This document shows positions 12,451-24,949 of a stretch of 64,000 bases of DNA, in pieces. Numbering within the stretch: position 1 is the stretch's first letter; every line of letters starts with the position of its first letter. Source of the stretch: Sodiomyces alkalinus F11 (Eukaryota > Ascomycota > Sordariomycetes > Glomerellales > Plectosphaerellaceae); the NCBI RefSeq assembly GCF_003711515.1, contig NW_021167083.1, positions 53,191 through 117,190 of the forward strand, written 5' to 3'. Under the pieces are notes generated by a model. The model was not told the origin of the DNA. It searched no databases and saw nothing but the letters and a program-made list of their open reading frames with translations. Position numbers and translations under genes: made by a program.

Positions 12451-13803
12451 ATTATTCTAGGTACTTTAGTACCCCTTCACTTTACAACTATAGGTTTCCC
12501 CGTCTAAGATTGGCCAAGACCTTGCTAAGCGGTATGCCAAGCTTCGTCTCCTATCCACTCTCCTACAAAGTGTCCTTGGCGAGGTAAGGGGAAGCAAACG
12601 CCAATTGGTCACCAGGTCCACCCGCACTTTTACCCCCAACCCCCTCATTTGATCCTGTCCCCAACACTGAACTTAATTCTACTCCGTACTTCGTATCATA
12701 TTACTTCCTCTTATACGATTTACTTAACACTTAGGAGGAGATTATATCCAATACTACCTTAGGTAAGGAGAAGAACTGTGCATATGTGTACTTCGTCTGG
12801 ACGTGATGATATGTACGGGGATTCCTACCTACCTCTACAGCCAATGCTAATTGATACAGTACATTGTAAGCTGCTCCGCCTCCTTGCCTTCTCCGGGTTG
12901 CACGGCACCAATTGCCAGGACCATCGTTTCTTGGCAAAACCAACCCCCACTTTGGTTCCCATCTCTAACAGGATTTACGGAGCACCCAAGGTGTGCAACC
13001 TTGCAAGACACAAAGTCCAGTGCTAGTAGGACAAGAGTACCCTTATATAAAGGATTAAAAGAAACATACAGGAGAAAAAGGAATAAAACAAAGACCATTA
13101 GCGAATCCCGAGGTCGGATCGGTGTACCATCCGTGAGGTAAGGAAGGTACCTTCGTAAGGTACCTGATCTACCGGGGAAGACCCTGATGCTTTGAGACCC
13201 ATCCGAAGTTATTCCGAAATATCCATCTTATGTTATTACTCGAACCTATGGGCACGGGGACCAATTAAACAGCGTTACTCGGTACCTTTATGTAAGGTAG
13301 TGTGCAGTAGCTTTGTCTCGGCGTGCGGCACCTCCCACCTGCCGATATGTAATTATTCGTAGGTAGCAGCGACAACCCCATCGACGCATCCCGCGTCCTG
13401 ATCCCCCAGCACACCCCTCACAACACTTCGTCCCAAATCGTCTCATGCCTTATCCCCAATACGACAAAGATCTCCACTCTCCCATGCGTCCTTCCCTTCC
13501 ACTTCCCCCCTTCTCTCACAGCGACCGGTTCGCCCTCCTCCCCACGACGGCCCGTTGCTGGGCTCTTCTCGACCTGGCTCCTCTGTCTTTTGCTTCTTCT
13601 CGTTCGCCTTCTTCTCCGTAACTAACCTGCCCATACTTCATGGGCCAAACACACCCACCACCACGTTGCCTTCCTGATCTCTCTCCGCCCAGCCTCGCCT
13701 GCCCGGTAATCTTCTCAACCTTGGCGAGTTTCTCCATCGTTACCGCATACCCGAGTGGCATGGTATTGTGTTCAAGCAGGAAGGGAAACGAAAAGGGAGG
13801 AAA
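12451..13803. other. Transition and upstream region of the transcription factor gene
   Basis: Mixed-composition DNA between the repeat compartment and the first gene. Several short frames exist on both strands, but none has codon pattern or homology I recognise. GGTACC/AAGGTA words cluster at about 13,136-13,165 and 13,279-13,300. CT-rich DNA at about 13,430-13,620 precedes the gene and may hold its 5' UTR. Confidence 0.5.
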
Positions 13804-16146
13804 ATGGTCGTTCCGTCAATTCCCACATTAGCCGACGAGGGAGAGCTTGATAATCACGGCCCGTCTTCGACCTTCTGCTATGAAACCTCCCGTGCCGGGT
13901 CATCATCATCAGAACACGCGACATGCGACGACACTGCCGCGATCCCACAATTACCCACGGGCCAACTCTCCCCCATGAGCAACTGTGTCGACATTCCTCT
14001 GCTCGAGCCGCCGCCCCTCAACTCGATGATTCCTCCTTTCTCAGCGCGCGCCGATTCATGGACGAGTGAGCAGAGGGTCGCCGAGGAGGAAACGGAAATA
14101 GACACCGATATGCTCTGGGACCAAGGTTCAGATGACGCTTTGGCGATGCCGAAACTGGAACCGTTGGACGACGACTTCAGTCTAGACGACGTAAAGGAAA
14201 CCCCTACCCTTCACGACGATGCACATGGTCCATCCCCGACCCATCGAAAACCAAAACGACCGAGGGGCCGGCCCCGAAAACACCCACAAACCTCCGCGGT
14301 CAATACAGGAAAGGTCACTAAGGGGCGGTCGAAGACTGGGTGTATTACGTGCCGGAAGCGGAAAAAGAAGTGTGATGAGGCAAAGCCTCGATGTGAGCCC
14401 CCCAGCCTTGGGTGACATTTCTGACCCTGCGAAAAATAGGCATGAACTGCGAGAAGAACGCCGTGCTCTGCGAAGGCTACCACGAGAAGAAGCTCTGGAA
14501 GAGTGGGAAGGAGAAGGCCAGCGATGGTACGAGTTTCGCACATCAGTCTAAACAAACAACAAAGCGTCTGAGGATACATGTTTCTGACAAACCGGCCAGA
14601 TTATCAAGGAAACGAAGATTCTCTGGTCTTCAACATGCAGCCCTTATTCCACGGCGTTGTCACCGTGGAGGACAGGATATTCTGGAAGCATTACTGCGTC
14701 AGCCTGAGCAACGTACTCACCGTGGAAGGCGAAGCCAGAAACGCCTTCAAAGACATTATTCTACCTCTGGCCAACCAGCACCAGGGCGTGATGCACTCCA
14801 TTCTCGCCATGAGCAGTAAACACATCGACTACGATACTCCGTACGGCATCAAGCTATTGCGGCAGAACCCAACCACCGGTCGAGAAGCGCTACAAACAAG
14901 GTCGCAGTACCACCACAAGCAGGCGCTGGAATCCTTCCACGCCGACATTCGACGCTCTGGAGACGAGGAGGAAGTGGATCATCGGACCATCCTTTGTGCT
15001 CGATATGCCCAGATTCTCTGCCTGCTCATCGGCACTCTCATCGAGGGCAACCCGCATGGCGAGCACCGCGTCCATCTCCGTGGCTACCAGAGGCTCATTC
15101 AACAAACCCCACCGGAGGATCCAACATTTCTCGCATTTATTACCGAGTTCTTCCAGTACCATATCTTCGCCGACGAGCTTCTGTGGCATCCTGGAATGAA
15201 CTTCCCACGTCTCAGCGATCACGACTGGGCCCCGCATACTGTCATCGAGTCGCCACGGCTCTTGGGCGTGGGCGACGGGTTGTTTCAGCACCTTACCGAC
15301 ATCGCAACCATCAAAGATACCATCCGGAGGAATATCCACCTTGGCTCGGAAACACGTGTCGATTACCATCTTCTCTGGCAGGCACAAGAGATACAGGAGG
15401 CCATCGAGCAATGGTCCCCCTCGTGGCCCGCCGGGGATAGTCGGCACCGAGTGGGACTCGTATACAAGCACATGATGTTCTTGCACCTATTTCGGGCCAT
15501 CTACCCACCAACCACGTCCGGGAAACTACCCTGGATTCCGTCAAATCTCATCACAGCTAACATGCCTGTTTCCCCTGCGACGTCGCGTCGTGCGTCGCAA
15601 TCATCCCGGCCACTTACCGCTTCGAGCTCCTCTTCATCACCCAGCCAAGGGCCACCGACTACTGCTTGTGCCGCGCCCATGGCGTTTCAACAGCATAGCC
15701 CCCCCGGGTCTCGAAATCCGTCAAGAACCAGCTCAACGCACGAATCGGATCAGACCCAGTGCAGCGTAAATAACTCGACATCCCTGGAGCAGTCGCCTGC
15801 TTCGCCCGCTCCCATCCGACGTCCCCCTCATCACGACGCTCGAATAACGGCCGCGGTAGAAGAGTCTCTAACGCTGATGGAAGGGTTCAAGCCGTTCGAT
15901 CCCGCGCTCACGCTACTCTTGGTCCCTTGCCAGATCCTGGGAGTTGCTTGTTTCGAACAAGCACAGCAAAGTCGAGTTATTGCAGTCATCAGGCAGGTCC
16001 GTGGCTATACCGGGCTCCGCAACTGCGACAGGGTCCTCGAGCTGCTCGAAGAGGTTTGGCGTTTGATGGAGGAAGGAGACTGGTACTCGGTTTGGGACTG
16101 GCAGAGTATCGCCCTGAAGATGGGTGCAGACTATCTTTGCACCTAG
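13804..16146 (+). CDS. Zn2Cys6 transcription factor with AT-hook
   Basis: Predicted exons are 13,804-14,392, 14,440-14,526 and 14,600-16,146 (740 aa). Intron 1 (GTGAGC...ATAG) splits the zinc cluster and intron 2 (GTACGA...CCAG) follows shortly after; both restore the frame. The N-terminal 150 residues are acidic and low complexity. An AT-hook core (R-G-R-P) lies near residue 155. The Zn2Cys6 cluster, with Cys pairs C-x2-C-x6-C-x6-C-x2-C-x6-C, starts near residue 180. The C-terminal half is alpha-helical and resembles the fungal-specific transcription factor domain of the Fungal_trans_2 type, interrupted by a Ser/Pro-rich stretch encoded at about 15,560-15,830. It is nuclear by inference. The ATG at 13,804 is the first in this frame with good context. 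Targets cannot be inferred. It is the gene nearest the RIP compartment. Confidence 0.85.
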
Positions 16147-16980
16147 CCATGCCACTGGTGCATTAACAACACGAAGTCCACGTCTATGTTGGGCTGTCTT
16201 CTTCGACTCTGGCGTTGTTCCAATCCGTTTGGGTTCCGCATTTCTTTTTTTCTTTTTTTGCCTGGGTCATCTTCTGTCAATCCAGCTTTATCGCGTTTGG
16301 GTATACCCTCGTGTTGGTTCTCTCGTTTATTTTGCAGCGTTATCCTCACATCATCAGCATCATCATCATCATGGCGTTCAACAAATGACCCAGGGCATAG
16401 GGAGTTTCAAGGGTGGTGTATGCTACTTACGACAACATGTCTTGGTGTCGCTTTTTCTTTTTTGTCTTATATTTTTCGCATTCTCCAGGGTTACGGCATG
16501 GCGACATTTCTTGGCGTTATATACCCCAACTCAACAACATAGTAGCAAATTCGCAGACCCACTCAGACCGCCTTATGCCTCCAGGCTGAGTCTTGTCGGT
16601 CCCAGTCGGCAGAGATGACTGGAATGTGCGTTGTGCCGCAACGAATATGAAGAATATAAAATTGGGTGCTCGCCCCTTCCTTGCCAGTTCTTTGCTGTTA
16701 CTTGTTCTCTGTCCAACAAACTCGTGTACCGTGGTTCAAATTTTTTTTTTTTTTTGCATTATATGGGCGATTTTTACAAATATAGACGAAATTCTATCTT
16801 TCCACGGTAAGGTAGCTTACATAGTAACATCCCAAGGGGTAAGAGTCATTGCAGAATGGAGGGTGAGGAACTAGCGTTCCGGTATGGTCCGTTCAAGGGA
16901 CCTTGCTTCGTGCCAAGCAGACCACCAAATCCATATCGTGAGGGGGGGTACCATCGGCGGGCAAAGGTGAATGTGCTGTA
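16147..16980. other. Convergent intergenic region
   Basis: The 3' ends of the transcription factor (+) and the AAA protein (-) face each other here. Contains T-rich tracts (for example 16,741-16,756) compatible with 3' UTRs; no further gene seen. Confidence 0.6.
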
Positions 16981-19391
16981 TCAGCCAGGATACATGCCTC
17001 GATCTTCGCCCGGAACTAATTTCACAGCTATGCCATCCTTCCCTTGCTTCGTTATTTCGTAATGCCCTCCGAGCGCGAGATCCTTAGCCACCAGCTCTCT
17101 CTGGCGGCCGAGACTCTCAATGTCAGCTATGCGGAGAATAGTGGCGTCGAGATGTTCATGGAAGCTGGGCTCTGAGCAGATCTCCCGGAAAGCATGATGC
17201 ATCGGCACGGACGACGCCCTGACTTCGGCCTCTGAAGTGATGGAGTAAAGGTTGAGGCGGTCCATCTCGCGAATGAGGTCGGCGCGAGTCATGATTTGCT
17301 GAGCGGTATGTAATGGGAAGGAAGGGAGCTTGTGACCACTGTTGGAGTCGTATGTATCCATAGACGCCTCTTTATCGACCAGGGCTGAAGCGAGAACCAT
17401 GGCGGCAGCCTGTTGACGTTATCTGTTAGCCCCTTGTCGATTGGCAAAACTGATCCAGGAAGAGGAGGTGCGGTGTAAAGGACCAGGCTTCCCGAAGAGG
17501 GGGGAAGGGTGAGGGTGTGGGAAGGCAGGTGTGAATTACTTACAGCCCACTTCTGCTGATTCATTACGTCGTCGTCCATTTCCTGGCCCAGTATCCAGCA
17601 CTGATTGAGGAACCATTTCTTTTCGGTCTCGCATATCCTCCTGCATGTTGCCAACATATCCCGGCTCTTGGCCACTCGGTTGAGAAAGGACAGCCGTCCG
17701 CCGACGAGGCTATACACTTGTTCAAGTTGTTCGTCGGTAAGCTCCTCGTTGAAGTATTTTAACCTGTACTTCTGTAGGGCGGTGGTGGCCCGTTGCTTTG
17801 GCAAGTCGAAAACAGGCAGGACGTCCATCCGCGTGGCAAGCTGCTTGAGCCTCTCGTACACCCAGAAATCGTCGCTGTTAAATATCATGGTCACGAGGTT
17901 AGCGGCCGCCCATTGCTCGGCGCGCTGCTGGAGTAATTCGATCAGGTCTTTGCCGTCTTCGTCGTCGCGGATGAGGTGCATCTGGTTGATGATGAGCACC
18001 AGGGGCTTTTCCCGCTCGGCACGCTTTTTAATGGCAACCTTTTCGAGCTTGTTCAGGGCCCGTTCGATGTCCAAGAGTGCGGTGGAATCGCGCGGTCCCC
18101 GCTCGCTGAAGTAGCCGCCAATGTAGTCCTCGTGGAATTCAAAGTCGAGAGCCTTGCCAAGGCGGATGCGGACAATCTCGAGATCGGCGTGGGCCTCGAA
18201 CATGGCCACCCCGTCACCATCGATCTTGCGCATCGCTTCAATGAGCATGCTACTCTTGCCGGTACCCTTGTCGCCGATGAGCAGATGGTAGTGACCGACT
18301 TCCTCTCCTCGAACTATTTCGTCGACACGTTTCTGCTCGGGCCGCATCACCCAGCGATCGTCGGCGTCCGCGGGAGACATGGGTACTCCTTTTCCAATGG
18401 CAGCGAGTTCGAGAACCGGATCGCCGGGCTCAAAGGCACGGGCCATCTTCTTCAAGACTATGAGCTTGTATGACCTATGATAGACATAGGCGGCAATGCC
18501 AAAACCTGCGGCGAGGACGAGAATAGAGGCGAAGGATGTCGCGGCGGATTCCAGCATCTTCTTCGGAAGCGATGGCTCTTCATATTTGTGGGACGATGTC
18601 GACGACGGTTCTGGGTCAGACTGCTGGGCTACATCGGTCAGCGCACGCGGTGCCAAGCAGAACGGAGGGCAGCAACAACTCCTTGAACGGACTACGGCAA
18701 AATGGTCTCGGCAATCAACCACAGCCACGGCATTCCAAGACCCCAAAGAGCTCCTCCGAGCAAGCCAACCCGGCATCCAGTGTTATAAAGGCTATTGCAA
18801 TGTAGTATAAGTGTGGCCACTTGGCCGGCGGTTTCGGGAAGGACGACCTGGCCGGTGCACCACTTTGGTCAGACCCTTGAAGACGTGGAGGCATCAGATA
18901 CGTTATCGGTCTGCCTGGCATGGTATATTGTCCATGCTGTGCTGTGCATGATCGTGCATTGGCTACGTGTCGTCGTCGCGAAATAAATGCCGTCGCCGGT
19001 TCTCGAAGTAAATTCGGCCAGCGTGTCCTGTTGCTATTGCGTCCAGGAAGTCGTAGGCCGGAGTCACAGGGTTGCCGGAGTCGCCATAGTCAGGGACTGA
19101 CTGAACGACTGCTCGTCGTGCAGAAACTCTGGGCAACTTCACCGAGACCAATATGGGGAAAGGGTCTAAAAAGAAAAGAAGAAGAAGAAGAAGAAGATAG
19201 AAGATAGAAGTATAAGTAGAAGAAAGCACACGTAACGTACCGGTCCTCTTGGAACTTTGTGTGGAGAAAGTTACGCGTACTGGAGCAGTCGGTGTGCCCA
19301 ACCATGACGCAGGAACATGTGACCATGGTATGATTCGGCTGACTTGTAAGGGCCGCAGGATTGGCCAAGCCCTCAGCGACAGCCGCGACAT
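16981..19391 (-). CDS. Mitochondrial-type AAA ATPase with C-terminal winged helix
   Basis: Predicted minus-strand exons are 19,391-19,241, 19,165-18,967, 18,847-18,729, 18,628-17,544 and 17,409-16,981 (660 aa, frame closed). Exon 1 starts with a basic, Arg/Ser-rich, acid-free presequence typical of mitochondrial import. Two hydrophobic segments precede the ATPase, near residues 130-150 (LYYIAIAFITL) and 186-204. Walker A is G-D-K-G-T-G-K-S-S near residue 273. The Walker B-like strand is L-V-L-I-I-N-Q, so the usual Asp-Glu pair is missing. The last exon (M-V-L-A-S-A-L onwards) corresponds to the winged-helix region found in fungal 'AAA protein C-terminal winged helix' proteins. It is probably an inner-membrane ATPase. 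The exon 3/4 join (100-nt intron, GTGGCT donor) is the least certain; the others have good sites. Confidence 0.75.
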
Positions 19392-20749
19392 GGCCCGGCA
19401 GTCGACTTGGACCTATAGTTTCTTCGAGGTGATCATGGAAATGAACCAGTAATTGTAAAGACGTGTAGTCCGAAAGAGCGGCAGCCGTGGGAACGGCGAA
19501 TGGACTGTAGACATTAAGAGGAGGGAGGAAAGTGTCGGGGAGAAGGTGACCGTTGGGCGACGTGGGTTAGCGTTAACCGTTTCTGGTGGAACGCTAAGCC
19601 ACGGGAGACGACCCCTAATTTGCTTTTGACGCCTTGCGCCACGTGTGGCTTGAACGAGGCAGATACAGTGGCCGGGTACCTAAGGTAAGGTACCTCAGAG
19701 AGGCACAGGATCAGGACAACGTCATTTCGGTTTCGTCATTCTTTCTCTGAAGCATTCGACCATTTCAACCAGCTACCTACCCAAGGGACCCTCATACCTA
19801 CTGTCTTTATAGTATACCCTCCACCTTTATCGATCGATGTAAAGGTTTATGGCAGAGAAGTCATTGTGCTTACTTGCTCTGTGCGATGCCGTTCCCTAGT
19901 ATTCGACTGGTATCAGTCTAGACGCTGGGGCTCGCTTCCTCATATCACGATCCGTAGCTCTCACAACATGCTCCACCAGCCAGGCATGACACCATCACTA
20001 TGTTATGTATGCCATTCTATGATAACATGAATATAGGCATGAAGTTCCTCGTTCTACTTTGTACTATGGGAAGCGCTGTCCCTTGAGATATCAAATGGGA
20101 AGGCAAGTAAAAAAAGAAACCCGACGTCTCGGCATCTCACGTCGATGAAAAGAGGCAAGAGGATTACTCCCCACGCCGCCTCGCCAAGCAAACCTCCCGG
20201 ACTCTTTTGGCCTCCTCGATTAGTTTATGTCCTCCATAGTCATTTGTTTCTTATTACCTGGTATTTTGTCTTGACTGATGAGAACTGATTAAGGTAACGC
20301 TTGCTTGGAAAAAAGCTGCCTGCCTTGCCTTAGGTTAGGCAGGTGCCCAGGTAGGTACGTAGTACTCACATCCTACGATTACTCACTCAACTTTGGCACT
20401 TTGTTTTTTGGAAGCAGCAGCCCAAGTCCGTGCCTTCCCCGTCCCTTGATCAGCCGTCTTCCTGACTTGCCTACCTCTTCAACCTTTTTCACCGTAAGCC
20501 TCAGTCTCGCCAGTTCTTTATAACTTATAAGGGCTAACTATGCATACGAAGGGACAGCATCGACCACAGCAAACCAAAATACACCCGTCGGTTAATTGTG
20601 CCCAGCAAGCCTTGCTGCCCCCCAGGATAATCTTGAGGTCTGATGCCCACATCAGGACGGACAAGAACTATCGCTAGGGAACCATTTTGTTACCGACTTC
20701 CAAGGTGGACTTCGGGCATGATCACCGTGTTTCCTCAGATACCGCTGCA
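19392..20749. promoter_or_regulatory. Divergent promoter region
   Basis: Separates the AAA protein (-) from the disordered protein (+), so it should contain both promoters. GGTACC/AAGGTA words occur at 19,674-19,695 and 20,328-20,360. No specific factor site is claimed and no extra gene is seen. Confidence 0.5.
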
Positions 20750-23700
20750 ATGACCGACTCTCATGGCGCAGAGCGCAAATCGCACGACAGCATACAGGCA
20801 ACCCCCCTCGCAACGGCAACACAGACAGAGGACGACTCGAACACAATGAGACAAGTCGAACGAGACATGTCGTCCTTTCTCACGGCCGAAGGCTCGGTTG
20901 TGACACCGCTACTCCTAGGCTACCCAGGAAGAGAAATCTCGGGGGCTAAAACAGACGGGCATTGCTGGGCTGGCGACTTCGACGAGCCTGACATTATTCC
21001 GTATCCCGACGATGTCTCCAAGACTGAGTTCTATCAACACCCCCTGGCCCGCGAAATGGGTCGCTCTGTGGAACAGCAAGCCCTCCTAGGCTTGGTTATT
21101 CCCAAGGAACTTCGAAGCAGGGACCCTGTTTATGATTACGACACCGGATCCGAGGAGACTGGCGAGCTGCCACAATCCTCAAGCGGGACCAGAAGGTCGT
21201 CCTCCATGTCCATTTCCCGAGGCTCCAACATGATGGTCAAGGTCAAGTCTCTGGCAAGAATGAGGAGCTCCTCCCAGATAGAGCGGGACGGCCCACTGTC
21301 GATGACTGATCTTTTAGAGCAGTTCCCCCTTCCGCAAGTCCTATCCGAAGACCGGCCTAATACTAATACTGCATGTCCCACCCCAGGAGCCAGGTCCATT
21401 TCGACAAATAAGTCAAATAGGTTGATCCCAACGACGACGGAAGTACGCACTAAACGCACGAAGAGGGTAGACAAGACGCAGATTTCGAATCCCATCAGAC
21501 CTGTGGCAGGAGTTGCGGACTACCCCAGTCCTAACCTTGGAAATGATTCATTCAGATCACCCCAGCCGTCAATGTCCACAAGCCCTGCTCTCACTCAGAT
21601 GCCGCCCATCGCCTTGAGCACATCGCACACCATGCGGACTGGTGCTAAAGGAACGCCGTCGCTCCCACATGAACCTGAAGCCTCTGAGCGAGACGCCGGA
21701 TGGACTTTCAAACTGGCAGCGCCGCGACTCTCCGCGATGGAGTATACACGCATATATCTTCTCGAGAAAGCCAAGGCGGAACGCGAAGGGCGTGTTTGTA
21801 ACATGACCCCTCCGGTCAGCACAGCTCTGTATACCGAGTACTGCGAGAAGTTTATGCTCATACCGAAGATACCGCCCGGGATTCCACGACAACTCCACGG
21901 GGGACCATTCAAACTAATACCCTTGGGAAATCCGAGACTCGTAATGACTTCTCCGATGTCAAACCCATCCGAGTCAACCGAGTCAACCGACAACGACGTT
22001 TCGACTTCACCCTCGAGGCTCAACACCACCCCCAATCCGGAACCTGGCTTACCAGTCAGCGCAAACTACGACCTTCGACCTTCGAATGATTTAGACAAGC
22101 GGACAAGGACTCGTTTCCCGGGTATTATAGGCCTCGGCATTCGACAAGCAAACGAGTACGAAGCCCCTTCATCTGATACCGACTCGGGTCTCTCGCCTCC
22201 TAGTGTCACCACAGACACACACTGCTCCAAACAAGGTGCTACCCGGCCAGGAAGCCCCATAGAAACGCAAGCGCAGGAACACGATGGTGAAACTGGGGCC
22301 ACAGAACCACCCACGGCTCCGTCGCTGATGACACCGACGCGCAGTAATGCCACAATGCAGACCTTGATAACACTAAGTGCAGAGAGATGCTCACGGACGG
22401 CTGCACCGACGCGGACCCCTCCAGAAGTGCCCCAATCAGTACTGACCCGTGAAACGCAAGGACCAGATCAAAGGGAGGAACAAGATGGCTTGGCGGGCCA
22501 ACAACAGCCCCATGAAATCGACAAGCAGAATGGTATTGAATGGACGTTACCCCCCACCCCTGCGCCCAGTCGACCACTACTTGTCCTACCTACCTGCATT
22601 GCAGCCCGTGTCACCTCTGAAACTGTCTTTATCGACGTTGGCATTGTGCGAGTCGGCACAAGAATCACGATTATCTAGAGTGATATATGGTGCTCTCAGA
22701 GCTCAAGGGCCAGGACAGAAACCTACTTGTGTTGAGGACCGTGACTGGACGCATTTCCAGGATCCCTTTATCGACCCTGCTTCCATTCCAAGAACCATAT
22801 CGTTCTTACCTACCAGCGAAATGGCTCTCCGCGTCTCATCACGCCCTGATATTGCCATTGCGTCTCCGTCAATTTCTGAGGTCCTGTCCAGACAGTCCTC
22901 GCCCAGCTCACAGCCGCTAAATCAACTACAGGCACCACATGACGAGTCGCCCGCGTTTGACGGGCTTTTTGAATCTGGCAGAACGTCTCCTTCTCAGAAA
23001 CAGGCTCTAATTACCGATTTCTTCCCTCCGGCAGTCCGAACAGGTGCAGTTTCATCCGCCAAGCTTTCGTGTCACGTTCAGTATGGAGAAGCGCCGCCAT
23101 CGTCGATGATCATCCGAGATTTGCACAGGCGGATTGACCAGTTCCCCGCGCTGAAATCGCTCTCCGACACAGACTGTCCTGGCGGAACAAGTCAGGCCAA
23201 TACCAGGCCAGGCGCCCCTATTCGACTCGACCCCGAGTCGAAGACAATGACGACACCTGCCGATTTGTCACAGAGTCCTCGTTCGAGTCCGTTAGTTTCC
23301 TTTGACGAAACGAAAGGCGAAGTTCCTCTTCAACCCGAGTATGGACCTGGTCCAACGATACGCACTGAGTCTAGGACACAATTTACCGAGCTCCCGATCG
23401 GATCGAACATAACGGTCCAATTGCCCGGTTCTGCAGAATTATCAAATTCACATCGGAACGGCAGCCCGCGGCGGCCTTCTCGTATTCCTACTCGACGCAC
23501 TCCGACTCCAGCTTCTCGTCGTCCTGTGACTGACCATGGCCCGCCGCGGCTGATGAGAAGCTGTCCTGACGGTGAACTTGGCAATGCGACCCCCACATCC
23601 TCGCCCTACCGTTCAGGCCCCAGAAGAGAGGTAGTATTACGGCATAGAAGCCGACAAGAACTCCGAGAAGTTACCCCAATGTCCCCGAGCCTTCCATCCT

Positions 23701-24455
23701 CTTTACAGTCGCTTCGAATCTCGCCTGGCAACGAGCAAGGTGGCGGGGCAATGGCAATGGCCTCAGAGACCCCCCATCAATCCCCGGCCATCTTATCTGA
23801 GGATGAGCTCATCGATGCGGAGCCTGTTCGTGCCGATTTCTCAGTCCGATCGGATGGGGTTGCAGCCTCCCCGTTGGCAGCTCGACTTGCAACGAAACAA
23901 TCCACATCTCAAGTTCTGTTCGATCAACCGATAGGGGGTACGCCGGACGGGGTCCAGAGGGTCGATATGTTGCATTCAGAAGTGTCATCTCGATGCGAAA
24001 TGGATTCCGTAGAAAGGGGCACCGAGCGCCAAGTCAGAAGGGATGTCAGCCCTCTCCCATATGTTAGGTCTTTCTCCGCCGCCACCACGCCATTGCCGTC
24101 AGTTTTGTCGGGTGGGCACGGAGCTCTGAAGCACGAACGAGGTAAACAACACATTCTTGACGATTTGAAACAATCACACTCGGTGTTGGCCTCTACACGC
24201 GAGAATCAAGCCACGCCGAGGGCCTTGCGCGGGGGAGGAATACTCGACTCTGAACAGGAGCCGAGAAAAGGAAACTCGGATGAGAGAATGGCCAGGACGA
24301 CCCAATCGAATCGTATCCCTTCCCACATGTCGGAAGACGGCCTGACAGAGGTTGGGAACCTGCGAGAAGAAGTGCCCAGGGAAACAAGGCACGAGCAGCC
24401 GCAACGCTCCAACACAGCGTCACGTCGATTCCTTGGGATGTTCGGAAGGGAATGA
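20750..24455 (+). CDS. Long disordered Ser/Thr/Pro-rich protein, function unknown
   Basis: Two overlapping open blocks in different frames (20,750 to about 22,678 and about 22,449 to 24,455) must be joined by an intron, or separated by a sequencing frameshift, within about 22,438-22,720. One frame-restoring option is GT at 22,439 to AG at 22,484, but several others fit. The product is about 1,200 residues, rich in Ser, Thr, Pro, Arg and acidic residues, with no transmembrane segment or recognisable domain. Short ordered-looking islands are a segment around residues 340-400 (coded near 21,700-21,930: A-P-R-L-S-A-M-E-Y-T-R-I-Y-L-L-E) and the extreme C terminus S-R-R-F-L-G-M-F-G-R-E. The first in-frame ATG is 20,750. 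I do not recognise a family; a lineage-specific regulator or scaffold is possible. Confidence 0.65.
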
Positions 24456-24949
24456 GGGTTGCCGATGTGGATAACGAAGGAGCGGGAAGAAAGTGAGGAG
24501 GTTGGTTCTTTCGTTTATAGCATGGCCTGTCTTCCCACTCGGGAGATGGACGTTGTATGTAGTTTGGCAGATGATGAATGATCCTCCCACCATGGTTGTT
24601 TGCCCTGACTGATACTCTAGAATAACCTATAATGATACTTACTACTTTGTACATTATTATACTTCCGCACAAACAGGGTCTTGCATAGGAGCCTATTCGG
24701 TGGGAAGCGAATAGTTCCTAGATGCGTAGGTGACATGTTGATGCTGCCAGAGGAAACCCATGTGAATGGTGAACTTGATGGGCTGAATAGGATTAAAATA
24801 AATAGTACTATGCATGAATAGAACAGACTCCTGAAAGTAGAAGCAGACCGAATATGTGTCCCCAGAGCCATGAATACGAAACATAAACAGGGTATTTTCC
24901 CGTAACGCCCCCGATCTCCGAACACTCTCTTGCGCGCCCCCGAACGCTG
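24456..24949. other. Convergent intergenic region
   Basis: Holds the 3' flanks of the disordered protein (+) and the Reb1-like gene (-). AT-rich 3' UTR-like sequence only. Confidence 0.6.

Noticed and set aside
14890..15486. 198-codon minus-strand frame opposite the transcription factor
   Set aside because: Shadow; the plus strand has a continuous domain and consistent splice sites.
22533..22604. Candidate intron GTATTG...TGCAG in the disordered-protein gene
   Set aside because: Good-looking acceptor, but its 72-nt length does not produce the frame change needed to join the two blocks.
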